From Paenibacillus sp. NAIST15-1 (GTDB lineage Bacteria > Bacillota > Bacilli > Paenibacillales > Paenibacillaceae), in contig NZ_BBYF01000023.1 of assembly GCF_001894745.1 (NCBI RefSeq), positions 1-64,000 of the forward strand: a stretch of DNA of 64,000 bases. The letters run 5' to 3'. Numbering within the stretch: the stretch's first letter is position 1; each line of letters starts with the position of its first letter. The position numbers and the translations under genes are program-made. Shown here piece after piece: positions 9,219 through 16,606 of the stretch. The notes below the pieces were generated by a model. It was given only the letters and a program-made list of their open reading frames with translations. It was not told where the DNA came from and made no database searches.

Positions 9219-10008
9219 GCTGTTCACCTTCTTTACAACTGACCTTGCAGAAATCCGCATCCTTCCCATCAACGAGCAGCCTTGCCGTCACTTCGCCCCG
9301 CCCCCGGTGAATGCCGGCTCCTATCCGGCGGAATGAAGAGACAATCCGCTGTAAATCGGCCAAGTGATCCGACAAATCGTGTTGGTTGATTCGTTCCAGA
9401 TAGTCCGCATCATAAGCATATGGTTCCATCGTGATGGATGAATAAAAAACTAGTCCTTGCTTGACCGTATGATACGTAGTAAGCATCCCCTCTTTTATCA
9501 ATCCGTTCTCCAGTTGAATTCCTGTCCGAATGTGGGTTTGCGCCTCGATGAGATCATGCGGTGTAATCCGATAATACCCTTCTTCCTCATCTTCCGCTTG
9601 TAGCGCGATGAATCGATTGCGAATGCGTTCATCCAGTTCCAAATGGCCGAAACGCAATATGCCTGGCTGCTGACGGCAATATACTTTCATGAAATCAGCG
9701 TCACCTTGAGCGCACATTTCCTTTGCAAAAAGAGCGATTTCTTCCTTGTTGATTCCAAACAAGACCACGATAGACTTAAAAAAGGACTGGGCACGCTCTC
9801 CCTTCTTATCGATTTGCTGATACTGCTTTAATAGCCAGAACGCTTGGCGTTTTAGCTGCCCTTTAAAAGATTTAGCATGGAAATAGACGAAGCCGTATCG
9901 ATCCGTCAACACTCTGGATTGCACGAGGTTGCGCTCTTTCTCTCCACTGCTGAATATCGTTTCACTGCGCAGCCTCACTTCGATTTTATAATCATGATTC
10001 ACGTACAT
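9205..10008 (-). CDS. Csm3-like Cas7 RAMP protein
   Basis: 267 residues and a single RAMP domain. It starts MYVNHDYKIEVRLRSETIFS, has RVLTDRYGFVYFHAKSFKGQLKRQA (the phosphate-binding loop and first helix of Cas7), and ends with the glycine-rich loop RRIGAGIHRGRGEVTAR. Cas7 proteins wrap crRNA in type III complexes. It sits between cas10 and csx10 with overlaps at both ends (17 and 14 bp), so it belongs to the same translationally coupled operon. It could equally be a Csm4/Cas5-like subunit, since these folds are hard to separate by eye. Confidence 0.7.
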   Translation of the reverse strand: MYVNHDYKIEVRLRSETIFSSGEKERNLVQSRVLTDRYGFVYFHAKSFKGQLKRQAFWLLKQYQQIDKKGERAQSFFKSIVVLFGINKEEIALFAKEMCAQGDADFMKVYCRQQPGILRFGHLELDERIRNRFIALQAEDEEEGYYRITPHDLIEAQTHIRTGIQLENGLIKEGMLTTYHTVKQGLVFYSSITMEPYAYDADYLERINQHDLSDHLADLQRIVSSFRRIGAGIHRGRGEVTARLLVDGKDADFCKVSCKEGEQHAIV

Positions 10009-11548
10009 GAATGGCCGCCTCCCGATTCATATTGATGTAAGGCAAAGCATCGATTACATCATTGAGTAAGTAAGTAAATGATAAGGTCTGGCCCTGCTGT
10101 TCACTCATTATGGCAAAGTTGTCGCACGGAAAATGCTTCTGCATGATTTCGACCAAGTTCCGGCTAGCATCAGTCTTGTTCATATCTATAAATAACCGGT
10201 ATGATTCCAAGCCGGAGTAAACAACCTTCTTAACGCCTTCGAGCAATGAACTGCTTATTTTTGCATTTGCCTGAGCCGACTGAATATCTGCTACCGCATT
10301 GAGAAATGCCTCATAGCTGAACACTCCATCTGCAACGGGCTGCTGCTGATCGATCCGAAGCGGCTTCATGTGGAAGCGCTCGATATCCCGGCCATGCTTG
10401 ACGTAATCTTCGTAAGCATAAGAAGCAAGCACTTGTCCTTGCACGGTATCCCAATGGATGAATGACGCTCCGGACGAATCCCCCTTGACCCGATAGATCG
10501 CTTCCTTGGCTTGTTTACAGAGCAGCTCTGCAGTCTTCACCAGTTCAAAAAACGGATAATTATACTTGGCTATCGCCACACCTGCACAGGCACTCAGCTC
10601 AGCCTGCCCATCATCCAAGACAGGACGAAGGCGTGAGCCGTAATGGTGTTCGCGCGACAGCGTACGAATATTATTCACGATAGCTGCGGCGATCTGGATC
10701 GCATACTCTGCATGAACGATCAGGCAAATATCGTCGCCAGACAGTACGATCGGTGTATATGTGATGTCCTTGTCGACTAACTTAAACTCATTCAGTGCAC
10801 GGACGACTGCCGATTCGTAGATTTCTTCGATTAGTTCACTGAAATTTCCAAGTTCTTCGAAAGATGAAATTCGGCGTACCATATCCCCCATCTTGTTGCC
10901 ATCCAAGGCAATGACGCCAATATAGCTTTTTCCTTCTTCATCTTTCTTGTACTCCTTCAGCTCTTCCGTGACCGGAATTCCCGTCTTGGTTTCCAACCTT
11001 CCGTACAAGAACTTCTTAGCTAATTGATATTCTCGCTGTAAAGCACCGTTATGTAATACGGGCAATCCCGTCGCATCAATTTCCTCCACGCCATAGCTCC
11101 AGCGCTTGAATTTCATCATGCGCTTATCCTTCCATTTGTTCGCTTTATCGCGCAGCTTCTGGCGTATCTCTTTTTCTTTCTCCTCTTGCGCTCCCCCTTG
11201 CTCCTGCAGCTCACTCTCGTCTACGATGCTCATATATAATTCCATACTAGGATAAGTTCGATATACCTCAGCCGAATATGTTTGCACAAATTGCTTCGCA
11301 TGTTCTTCGGTCGAAAATCTAATAATGCTGTTACCTCCGCCGGAATATACGAACTTATACTGATTCGCATGATTTTTCTCTACAAATTTCGTTAGCGAAA
11401 AGATCGATAGAGAAGCTTCGGACTTATCCTTGATATCTTCCGTAACTGCCTTAATCGCGAACGAATGATACAGATTTTCTTTCAGCTCATTACGTTTAAA
11501 AATAAACTCCTGCTTCTGCGATACATCTATGTACACATATGCAGCCAA
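9992..11548 (-). CDS. cas10: Cas10, HD-less, with SGDD motif
   Basis: 518 residues, starting at a TTG with GAGGGGG six bases upstream; no ATG is available nearby. The N-terminal YVYIDVSQKQEFIFKRNELKENL is the first palm-like Cas10 segment. The second palm has ALDGNKMG (216-221) and VLSGDDICLIV with SGDD at 270-273 in place of GGDD, followed by ELSACAGVAIAKYNYPF. The acidic pair is kept, so synthesis of cyclic oligoadenylate is possible (inference). No N-terminal HD nuclease is present, as the short length also shows. Type III Cas10 is the large subunit that senses target RNA. It is the second gene of the operon. Confidence 0.85.
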   Translation of the reverse strand: MAAYVYIDVSQKQEFIFKRNELKENLYHSFAIKAVTEDIKDKSEASLSIFSLTKFVEKNHANQYKFVYSGGGNSIIRFSTEEHAKQFVQTYSAEVYRTYPSMELYMSIVDESELQEQGGAQEEKEKEIRQKLRDKANKWKDKRMMKFKRWSYGVEEIDATGLPVLHNGALQREYQLAKKFLYGRLETKTGIPVTEELKEYKKDEEGKSYIGVIALDGNKMGDMVRRISSFEELGNFSELIEEIYESAVVRALNEFKLVDKDITYTPIVLSGDDICLIVHAEYAIQIAAAIVNNIRTLSREHHYGSRLRPVLDDGQAELSACAGVAIAKYNYPFFELVKTAELLCKQAKEAIYRVKGDSSGASFIHWDTVQGQVLASYAYEDYVKHGRDIERFHMKPLRIDQQQPVADGVFSYEAFLNAVADIQSAQANAKISSSLLEGVKKVVYSGLESYRLFIDMNKTDASRNLVEIMQKHFPCDNFAIMSEQQGQTLSFTYLLNDVIDALPYINMNREAAIHVRES

Positions 11549-11577
11549 TTTATCCCCCTCGCTTTCTCAGCTATGTC

Positions 11578-12570
11578 TCAGTTATTTGCAACCAAGCTTT
11601 TTTCTTCTTTCTCACGTACTTTCTCCTGTTCGCGCTCAATGATACCGTTGAATCTTTTCGCATAGGCAAAATGTGGGAACAGCATCGGGTTATTGATGAG
11701 CATAAGCAGTTGGTTCAATTGCAGGTTCAGGGAAAGGAACGGATTATCTTTGATATGTAAGTCCTGCAAGGTATTCGTTAAATAAAGTTTTTCATTAAAA
11801 CTTAATTCTGGATAATCCCTAGCGAGCTCATCTGTTTTTTGTTTATCTGGCAATTCTGACTCTTTTAATGAAAGGTGTTCTAATTTGAGATTCTCATCTC
11901 CATCCTTTACCCCGTTTAGCTTTCTTGCCCACCATGCTAATGATTTATCTTCATTTTTCACAAATAATTTAAATCTTGTCTCCTCATCTTGTTGCTTGTG
12001 AATGATAAAATCAAAATGTTCCCCTAGACCTAGACTATTTTCCAAGTTATCGGGACCTGACTCTGATTTATAGACTTTATTACTTGCCAAGATTTTAATT
12101 GGTCGTGTACCTTTCTGTGTTTGATTCGTTAATCCAGTAACATAACCTGTAACCATGCGCGCGATTCCCGAACTTTTTGTTGTTAAACCATCTATTTTCT
12201 CACTCCACTTTATTAAATTTTTTGTTGGTAAGTCCGAGCTCTTGCACTCTATCACGAGTGCTACCGCTTCAATGGGTATAAATTTCAACGTATTATATTG
12301 AAATACATAAGGCGTATACTGTTCGTCAAACACAGCAATATCCACTTCATTTGATACGTTACCGGCTGAGTCAATAATCATGACTCCTTGCGCCATCGAG
12401 TATTTTTGAGGAATGATGCTTCGAAATAACTTCATCCACATTTCCTCGCGAAAATTCCCGGTTATGCCGCCATGTTCAGAAGCAATGTCCATTTCTTCAA
12501 CCATCATTTTGTTCAGATAATTGTAATTGTTATGAATACTCCAAAATACGTCCTTCATATTGTTTGTCAT
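11578..12570 (-). CDS. DUF6602-like putative PD-(D/E)XK nuclease
   Basis: 330 residues from the ATG at 12570, chosen because GGGAGG lies 13 bases upstream; the frame could start at 12606. Residues 40-110 read like DUF6602 proteins: NFREEMWMKLFRSIIPQKY, an IIDSAGNVSNEVDIAVFD strand and IPIEAVALVIECKSS. D77 with E108-x-K110 forms a PD-(D/E)XK-type active site. It heads the operon, 29 bp before cas10 and on the same strand, so co-expression with the CRISPR effector is likely. It has no CARF-type domain I recognise and no membrane segment. Nuclease activity and a role as the effector or an accessory of this system are inference. Confidence 0.65.
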   Translation of the reverse strand: MTNNMKDVFWSIHNNYNYLNKMMVEEMDIASEHGGITGNFREEMWMKLFRSIIPQKYSMAQGVMIIDSAGNVSNEVDIAVFDEQYTPYVFQYNTLKFIPIEAVALVIECKSSDLPTKNLIKWSEKIDGLTTKSSGIARMVTGYVTGLTNQTQKGTRPIKILASNKVYKSESGPDNLENSLGLGEHFDFIIHKQQDEETRFKLFVKNEDKSLAWWARKLNGVKDGDENLKLEHLSLKESELPDKQKTDELARDYPELSFNEKLYLTNTLQDLHIKDNPFLSLNLQLNQLLMLINNPMLFPHFAYAKRFNGIIEREQEKVREKEEKSLVANN

Positions 12571-12678
12571 TGATGTATTCCTACCTCCCCGATTTCTAGC
12601 CAACATAAAAACACCTTGCCAGATTGGCCGCAGCCATTATGGTTCGTAAAGACTATCTATTACATTTCATCTAGTGCT

Positions 12679-12709
12679 ATTATATCATTTTAATCTCATA
12701 TATTCCCAA
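12679..12709 (-). promoter_or_regulatory. Candidate promoter of the cas operon
   Basis: On the minus strand TATAAT (12679-12684) lies about 110 bp before the first ATG, with a weak TTGGGA (12704-12709) 19 bp upstream. The -10 is perfect and the -35 poor, so basal or activated use is possible. Confidence 0.4.
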
Positions 12710-12757
12710 CATGCGATTGAATTTGTCATATCCCGCCATTTTATTTGCACAAAATAG

Positions 12758-12803
12758 AATAAGCTTATGCAAGATAAGATCGTCTTATCCGCATAAGCTT
12801 ATT
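12758..12803. terminator. Long hairpin between array 6 and the cas operon
   Basis: Perfect 13-bp arms AATAAGCTTATGC (12758-12770) and GCATAAGCTTATT (12791-12803) enclose a second stem GATAAGA/TCTTATC. It follows the distal end of array 6 in the direction of transcription, so it may end the crRNA precursor before the cas operon. There is no strong T run, so an operator or processing site is an alternative. Confidence 0.5.
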
Positions 12804-12869
12804 TGGAGTCATTATTGATAGAGAATGATTGATGTTCTTTTGACGCTTATTTCGTATAGTCATGCTTTT

Positions 12870-13237
12870 TTTGTAATTTCTCATAGGTACGTTCAAAACT
12901 TACAAAAGTGCAGGCAGTACGTAAGCCTGAGTACGAATTTCAATTCCTCATAGGTACGTTCAAAACCTACTGTAGTGCTGGTTCGTGAAGCAAAGGCAAT
13001 CAGATTTCAATTCCTCATAGGTACGTTCAAAACTGCTGATTATTATGAGTATTACGATAGAGCACTTGAATTTCAATTCCTCATAGGTACGTTCAAAACA
13101 TAAAATGCCTGATGGATTATATGAGCCACGATGGGATTTATTTCAATTCCTCATAGGTACGTTCAAAACTCATTTTGATCCTGCAATAATTTCACTACGT
13201 CATCCATATTTCAATTCCTCATAGGTACGTTCAAAAC
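12870..13237 (-). CRISPR. CRISPR array 6 (6 repeats)
   Basis: Repeats at 12870-12899 (degenerate, distal), 12937-12966, 13004-13033, 13070-13099, 13140-13169 and 13208-13237, with spacers of 36-40 bp. Repeats begin ATTTC (crRNA tag ATTGAAAT) and end ACGTTCAAAAC, unlike arrays 1-5. It lies directly upstream of the cas operon and on the same strand. Confidence 0.95.
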
Positions 13238-13427
13238 CCACAAAAGTGCTGCTCTTACGCCAATTTTACTAAACGCTTCTTCTTCGCACAAGCCTAATAG
13301 AGGTACATGAACTAGCTCAGAAAATCAAATTATTTCACATCTAATCTACGGTTTCCGCTTATTATCTCCTTATTTCATTTTGTCGTCGATCCCCCGGGAA
13401 TTTTACGCTATTGGAGGTCGACGACAA
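13238..13427 (-). promoter_or_regulatory. CRISPR leader 6 with palindrome
   Basis: Class B leader, near-identical to leader 7 and related to leaders 8 and 9. The palindrome is at 13380-13427, starting 143 bases from the first repeat; class A has about 119. The right arm is GGAGGTCGACGAC. Confidence 0.72.
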
Positions 13428-13486
13428 AATTTCACAGTCGCAATTCCAGTCACTGTTACTTTCATTATTAGATCAATTCTCACTAT

Positions 13487-13691
13487 TCGGTACATATTCA
13501 ATCAAGTCAGAAAGCTTACAGTTAAATGTATCGCATAGCTTTATTTAAGTTTCCAGATTTGTAGTTTCGATATTCGTTTCTCGATACAACTTATTAATCG
13601 AATTTCTACTAAGTCCTGATCGATTCATTAATTCGGTAATATCATCAATCCGATGTTCCGCCATTAATGTCCTGATATTAGACTTTATCAT
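13487..13691 (-). pseudogene. Decayed copy of the HTH regulator at 14918
   Basis: About 90% identical to the intact HTH gene (14918-15130). On the minus strand an ATG at 13691 opens MIKSNIRTLMAEHRIDDITE, but the TTA codon of the intact gene has become TAA after residue 48. A 1-bp deletion follows near the 3' end. The helix-turn-helix part remains open, so a 48-residue peptide is possible but unlikely to work. Confidence 0.75.
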
Positions 13692-13841
13692 TTATATAGC
13701 TATAATCTGCCCGCACGTTTAAGATATACAATAATTCAGCTGTTAATTCACCTTATAAAGTTAATAATCAACTTCACAATTAACCCTTCAACGTAATATA
13801 ATAACTCTACAAGGTTACTGAATGTGAGGATATGATCTATT

Positions 13842-14131
13842 ATGTTGGATTCTCTTGAAGTGTTGGTTGAACCACTAATACGAAATCGATTGGATACACT
13901 GTACGTGAACTTTCAAAAAGCAATACCTACTACATCAAGCCTTCTACTGAACGTGACCAATATATTCATTCAACAACTACAAGACTCAATTCCTGCAGAT
14001 TTTCAACCTACTATGTTTCTTCTTCAAGATGTACAAATATCCTTGCAGAATGCTTTTGATTTGAACCTACTGTTTACTTAAGAGGATTTAAAGTTGCTTT
14101 ATATATAAGAAACGAAATTCAGCACATGTGA
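13842..14131 (+). pseudogene. Decayed copy of the helical protein gene at 15293
   Basis: Starts MLDSLEVLVEPLIRNRL like the intact copy. It then has a 1-bp deletion near 13904 and a 4-bp ATTC duplication near 13970 that restores the frame, and a premature stop at 14079-14081. The old stop in AGCACATGTGA is still visible at 14121-14131. It pairs with the decayed HTH copy in the same divergent layout, so the two genes were duplicated together with a CRISPR array. Confidence 0.72.
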
Positions 14132-14154
14132 TTATGATTTCATGATTTCTTTTC

Positions 14155-14185
14155 AAAGAGCCTAAAAGGCTCTTTTCATTTTTTA
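14155..14185 (+). terminator. Terminator after the decayed helical gene
   Basis: AAAGAGCCT and AGGCTCTTT form a 9-bp stem with a short loop, followed by TCATTTTTTA. It is better preserved than the equivalent after the intact copy (15582-15606). Confidence 0.65.
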
Positions 14186-14206
14186 ATACAAATTCGTACA
14201 TTATAA

Positions 14207-14386
14207 AACTCGTGGCGTGATCCTTTTGAAACTAACCACGGCAATGAAATTCGTTATTTTTTAAGGGACGATGAAAATGCGGAATGGCTCTTAAAGTCAA
14301 AAATAATGATTGGACGGCTGCTACTTAATATCAGTTCTCAGACAAAAGTTTGCATTCCCGATTATTTCGGTGATAGATCAACCTAA
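14207..14386 (+). pseudogene. Start-less remnant reading frame
   Basis: An open frame of about 59 codons (beginning NSWRDPFETNHGNEIRYF, ending DYFGDRST) has no start codon or ribosome site at its head. I do not recognise the family. It lies between the pseudogene pair and the distal end of array 7, where the equivalent region beside the intact pair has no such frame. It may be the C-terminal end of an inserted gene, or chance. Confidence 0.25.
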
Positions 14387-14389
14387 TGA

Positions 14390-14745
14390 TATTTAATTCC
14401 TTATAGTTACTTTCAGAACTTACAGACATGAGTGACGTTTCTTACTTTATCGTTTCAATTCCTTATAGGTACTTTCAATACTAGTACCTACTATAGACAA
14501 TATATCTAAATCATAGACGTTTCAATTCCTCATAGGTACTTTCAAAACTATTGGTGCATTTACAATCGACATTCCGATTATCGTGTTTCATTTCCTTATA
14601 GATACGTTCTAAACTCTTGTCCGTCAAATCCGCTGGTAATTTCATTGCAGTTTCAATTCCTTATAGGTACGTTCTAAACCAGACGGTCGCCTCGGCAACG
14701 TCATGTATCGAAGTGGTTTCAATTCCTTATAGGTACGTTCTAAAC
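14390..14745 (-). CRISPR. CRISPR array 7 (6 repeats)
   Basis: Repeats at 14390-14419 (degenerate), 14452-14481, 14519-14548, 14585-14614, 14650-14679 and 14716-14745, with spacers of 32-37 bp. The two ends differ: leader-distal repeats end in TTTCAATAC or TTTCAAAAC, leader-proximal ones in GTTCTAAAC. Confidence 0.93.
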
Positions 14746-14890
14746 CCACAAAAGTGCTGCTCTTACGCCAATTTTACTAAACGCTTCTTCTTCGCACAAA
14801 CCTAATAGAGGTACATGAACTAGCTTAGAAAATCAAATCATTTCACATCCAATCTACGTTTTCCACCTATTACCTCCTTATTTCATTTTG
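14746..14890 (-). promoter_or_regulatory. CRISPR leader 7, palindrome deleted
   Basis: Matches leader 6 over about 140 bases up to TTTCATTTT, then jumps to GGTTCACTG with no palindrome. It is the second independent loss after leader 2. The array next to it still looks regular. Confidence 0.65.
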
Positions 14891-14917
14891 GTTCACTGTT
14901 ATTTATTGAATAAATCA

Positions 14918-15130
14918 TCACTTTTCCGGTACATATTCAATCAAGTCAGAAAGCTTACAGTTAAATGTATCGCATAGCTTTATTAAAGTTTCCAGCTTTG
15001 TTGTTTCAATATTCGTTTCTCGATACAACTTATTAATCGAATTTCTGCTGAGTCCTGATCGACTCATTAATTCAGTAATATCATCAATTCGATGTTCCGC
15101 CATTAATGTCCTGATATTACACTTTATCAT
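14918..15130 (-). CDS. Small Cro/CI-type HTH regulator
   Basis: 70 residues, consisting almost wholly of a helix-turn-helix domain (HTH_26/Xre class): AEHRIDDITELMSRSGLSRNSINKLYRE with the recognition helix around SRNSINKL, then a dimer-type tail LIKLCDTFNCKLSDLIEYV. It probably binds the intergenic region shared with the divergent gene at 15293, where GTTAAT half-sites recur. It lies between two CRISPR arrays with the same orientation as they have, and a decayed twin lies at 13487. Whether it controls CRISPR transcription or only its neighbour is unknown. Confidence 0.75.
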   Translation of the reverse strand: MIKCNIRTLMAEHRIDDITELMSRSGLSRNSINKLYRETNIETTKLETLIKLCDTFNCKLSDLIEYVPEK

Positions 15131-15210
15131 ATGTGTACCCTCCTATAGCTATAATATTAGCCCGCACATTTAAGATAAACAATAAACCAGCTATAATTTC
15201 ATCTTGTAAA

Positions 15211-15275
15211 GTTAATAATTAACTTCGCAATTAACCCTATAATGTCATATTATAACTCTATAAGGTTAATAGAGA
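15211..15275. promoter_or_regulatory. Divergent promoter region with GTTAAT sites
   Basis: The palindrome GTTAATAATTAAC (15211-15223) is followed by AATTAACC and later GGTTAATAG, giving three to four half-sites. In the decayed twin the first is GTTAATAATCAAC, one base off symmetry. It is a likely operator of the small HTH protein. Confidence 0.45.
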
Positions 15276-15292
15276 GGAGGATATGATCTATT

Positions 15293-15574
15293 ATGTTGGA
15301 TTCACTTGAAGTATTGGTAGAACCACTAATACGAAATCGATTGGAATCATTGTACGATGACCTTTCAAAAAGCAATGCCTACTACATAAAGCTTTCTACT
15401 GAATGTGACCAATATATTCAACAACTACAAGACTCAATTCCTACAGATCTTCAACCCACTATGTTTCTTCTTCAAGACGTACAATTATCCCTCCAAAATA
15501 TTATTGAACCTTCGGTTTACTTGAGAGGATTTAAAGATGCTCTATATCTAAGAAACGAAATTCAGCACATGTGA
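15293..15574 (+). CDS. Small helical protein, DUF6809-like
   Basis: 93 residues, predicted all-helical by eye: LVEPLIRNRLESLYDDLSKS, then SLQNIIEPSVYLRGFKDALYLRNEIQ. The closing pattern (a helix with YLRGFKDALYL) resembles DUF6809-type small proteins of Bacillales, whose function is unknown. GGAGGA lies upstream. It is transcribed away from the HTH gene, and the pair resembles a regulator with a target gene or a small two-gene module; a toxin-antitoxin role is not supported by any motif I see. A decayed copy lies at 13842. Confidence 0.6.
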   Translation: MLDSLEVLVEPLIRNRLESLYDDLSKSNAYYIKLSTECDQYIQQLQDSIPTDLQPTMFLLQDVQLSLQNIIEPSVYLRGFKDALYLRNEIQHM

Positions 15575-15581
15575 TTTTTCT

Positions 15582-15612
15582 GAAAAGGGCCTAAATAGCT
15601 CTTTTGTATTTT
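15582..15612 (+). terminator. Weak terminator after the helical gene
   Basis: AAAAGGGC and GCTCTTTT pair with wobble around a short loop, followed by a T-rich tail. It is the counterpart of the hairpin at 14155. Confidence 0.4.
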
Positions 15613-15670
15613 CTATATACAATCCTCTATTTCACAAACTCAAGACCATCTACTTCTGCATCGTTTAATT

Positions 15671-16035
15671 CATAAAATTCCCTTTAGGTACGTTCAAAAC
15701 AAAATGCTGGATTCTACACCAGAAGAGTTATTCCCAGATAGTTTCAATTCCTTATAGGTACTTTCTAAACCAACTAGCCAATCGTTTACCATCGTCTTCT
15801 GGTAATCGGTTTCAAATCCTTATAGGTACTTTCTAAACTCGAGAATGTGAAACCAGTAGGGGCTTCGATACATTGTTTCAATTCCTTATAGGTACGTTAC
15901 AAACGAAGCATTGACCTACGATTCTTTCTTGTATATGCTGTTTCAATTCCTCCATAGATACGTTCAAAACGAGCTCTCTGCCATGCTTTTAATCGCAACT
16001 TGTATGTTTCAATTCCTTATAGGTACTTTCAAAAC
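15671..16035 (-). CRISPR. CRISPR array 8 (6 repeats)
   Basis: Repeats at 15671-15700 (degenerate), 15741-15770, 15809-15838, 15875-15904, 15940-15970 (1-bp insert) and 16006-16035, with spacers of 35-40 bp. Repeat endings are mixed (TTTCTAAAC, GTTACAAAC, GTTCAAAAC, TTTCAAAAC), as if assembled from several array dialects. Confidence 0.93.
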
Positions 16036-16225
16036 CCAAAAAAGTGCTGCTGTTACGCTAATTTGACTAAATGTCTCTACTTCACACAAGCTATATAGAG
16101 GTTATTAGACAAACACAATAAATCGAATATTTTCACATTCTATCTACGATTCTCGCTTATTATCTCCATATTCCAATTTGTCGTCGATCCCCCGGGATTT
16201 ATACGCTATTGGGGGTCGACGGCAA
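16036..16225 (-). promoter_or_regulatory. CRISPR leader 8 with palindrome
   Basis: Class B leader, closest to leader 9. The palindrome is at 16178-16225. Its right arm reads GGGGGTCGACGGC: one A-to-G change that keeps pairing as a G-T wobble with the unchanged left arm. Confidence 0.72.
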
Positions 16226-16310
16226 AAATTCACAACGAACACCAAGCACTAGTATAAAAGTATATACACTATAATGCTACCACAAATCTAGCATTTCAGA
16301 ATACTTCCTC

Positions 16311-16526
16311 TATCCCCTATCCTTCAGCCTATACAGACTTCGTCGTAGGAATAGAAAATTGCCGAGATTTTATGGTCGTGCCGGCGTCGCTGGCTGGAGG
16401 CCAAAGCCTGCAGCGCATGCTGATACATTAGCGGAAATACATGCAGCATGCCGAGTCGTCCCGCAGCGGAACACATGGCGACAAGTCCTGCCATCCGGAA
16501 CAAGCGGTCTTGTAGGAGCCTTATCT
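16311..16526 (-). pseudogene. Remnant of the DHA2 exporter gene at 20020
   Basis: Two blocks match the siderophore-operon exporter. 16311-16377 matches about 20020-20095 (its 3' end), and 16395-16526 matches about 20598-20728. They are joined by a deletion of roughly 500 bp and carry many point changes. The fragment stands in the same place relative to leader 8 as the intact gene does to leader 9. It shows a duplication of array, leader and neighbour. Short frames read here are not genes. Confidence 0.8.
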
Positions 16527-16606
16527 CCTGTAGCCTACTTTACACACAAGAAGCTTACTTTCGTATTAGCGAGTGCAGTTTCCATATTTCCGTTACGCCA
16601 AACTAC

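Noticed and set aside
13842-15574. HTH and helical pair as toxin-antitoxin system
   Set aside because: The genes are divergent and not in tandem, and neither has a known toxin motif.
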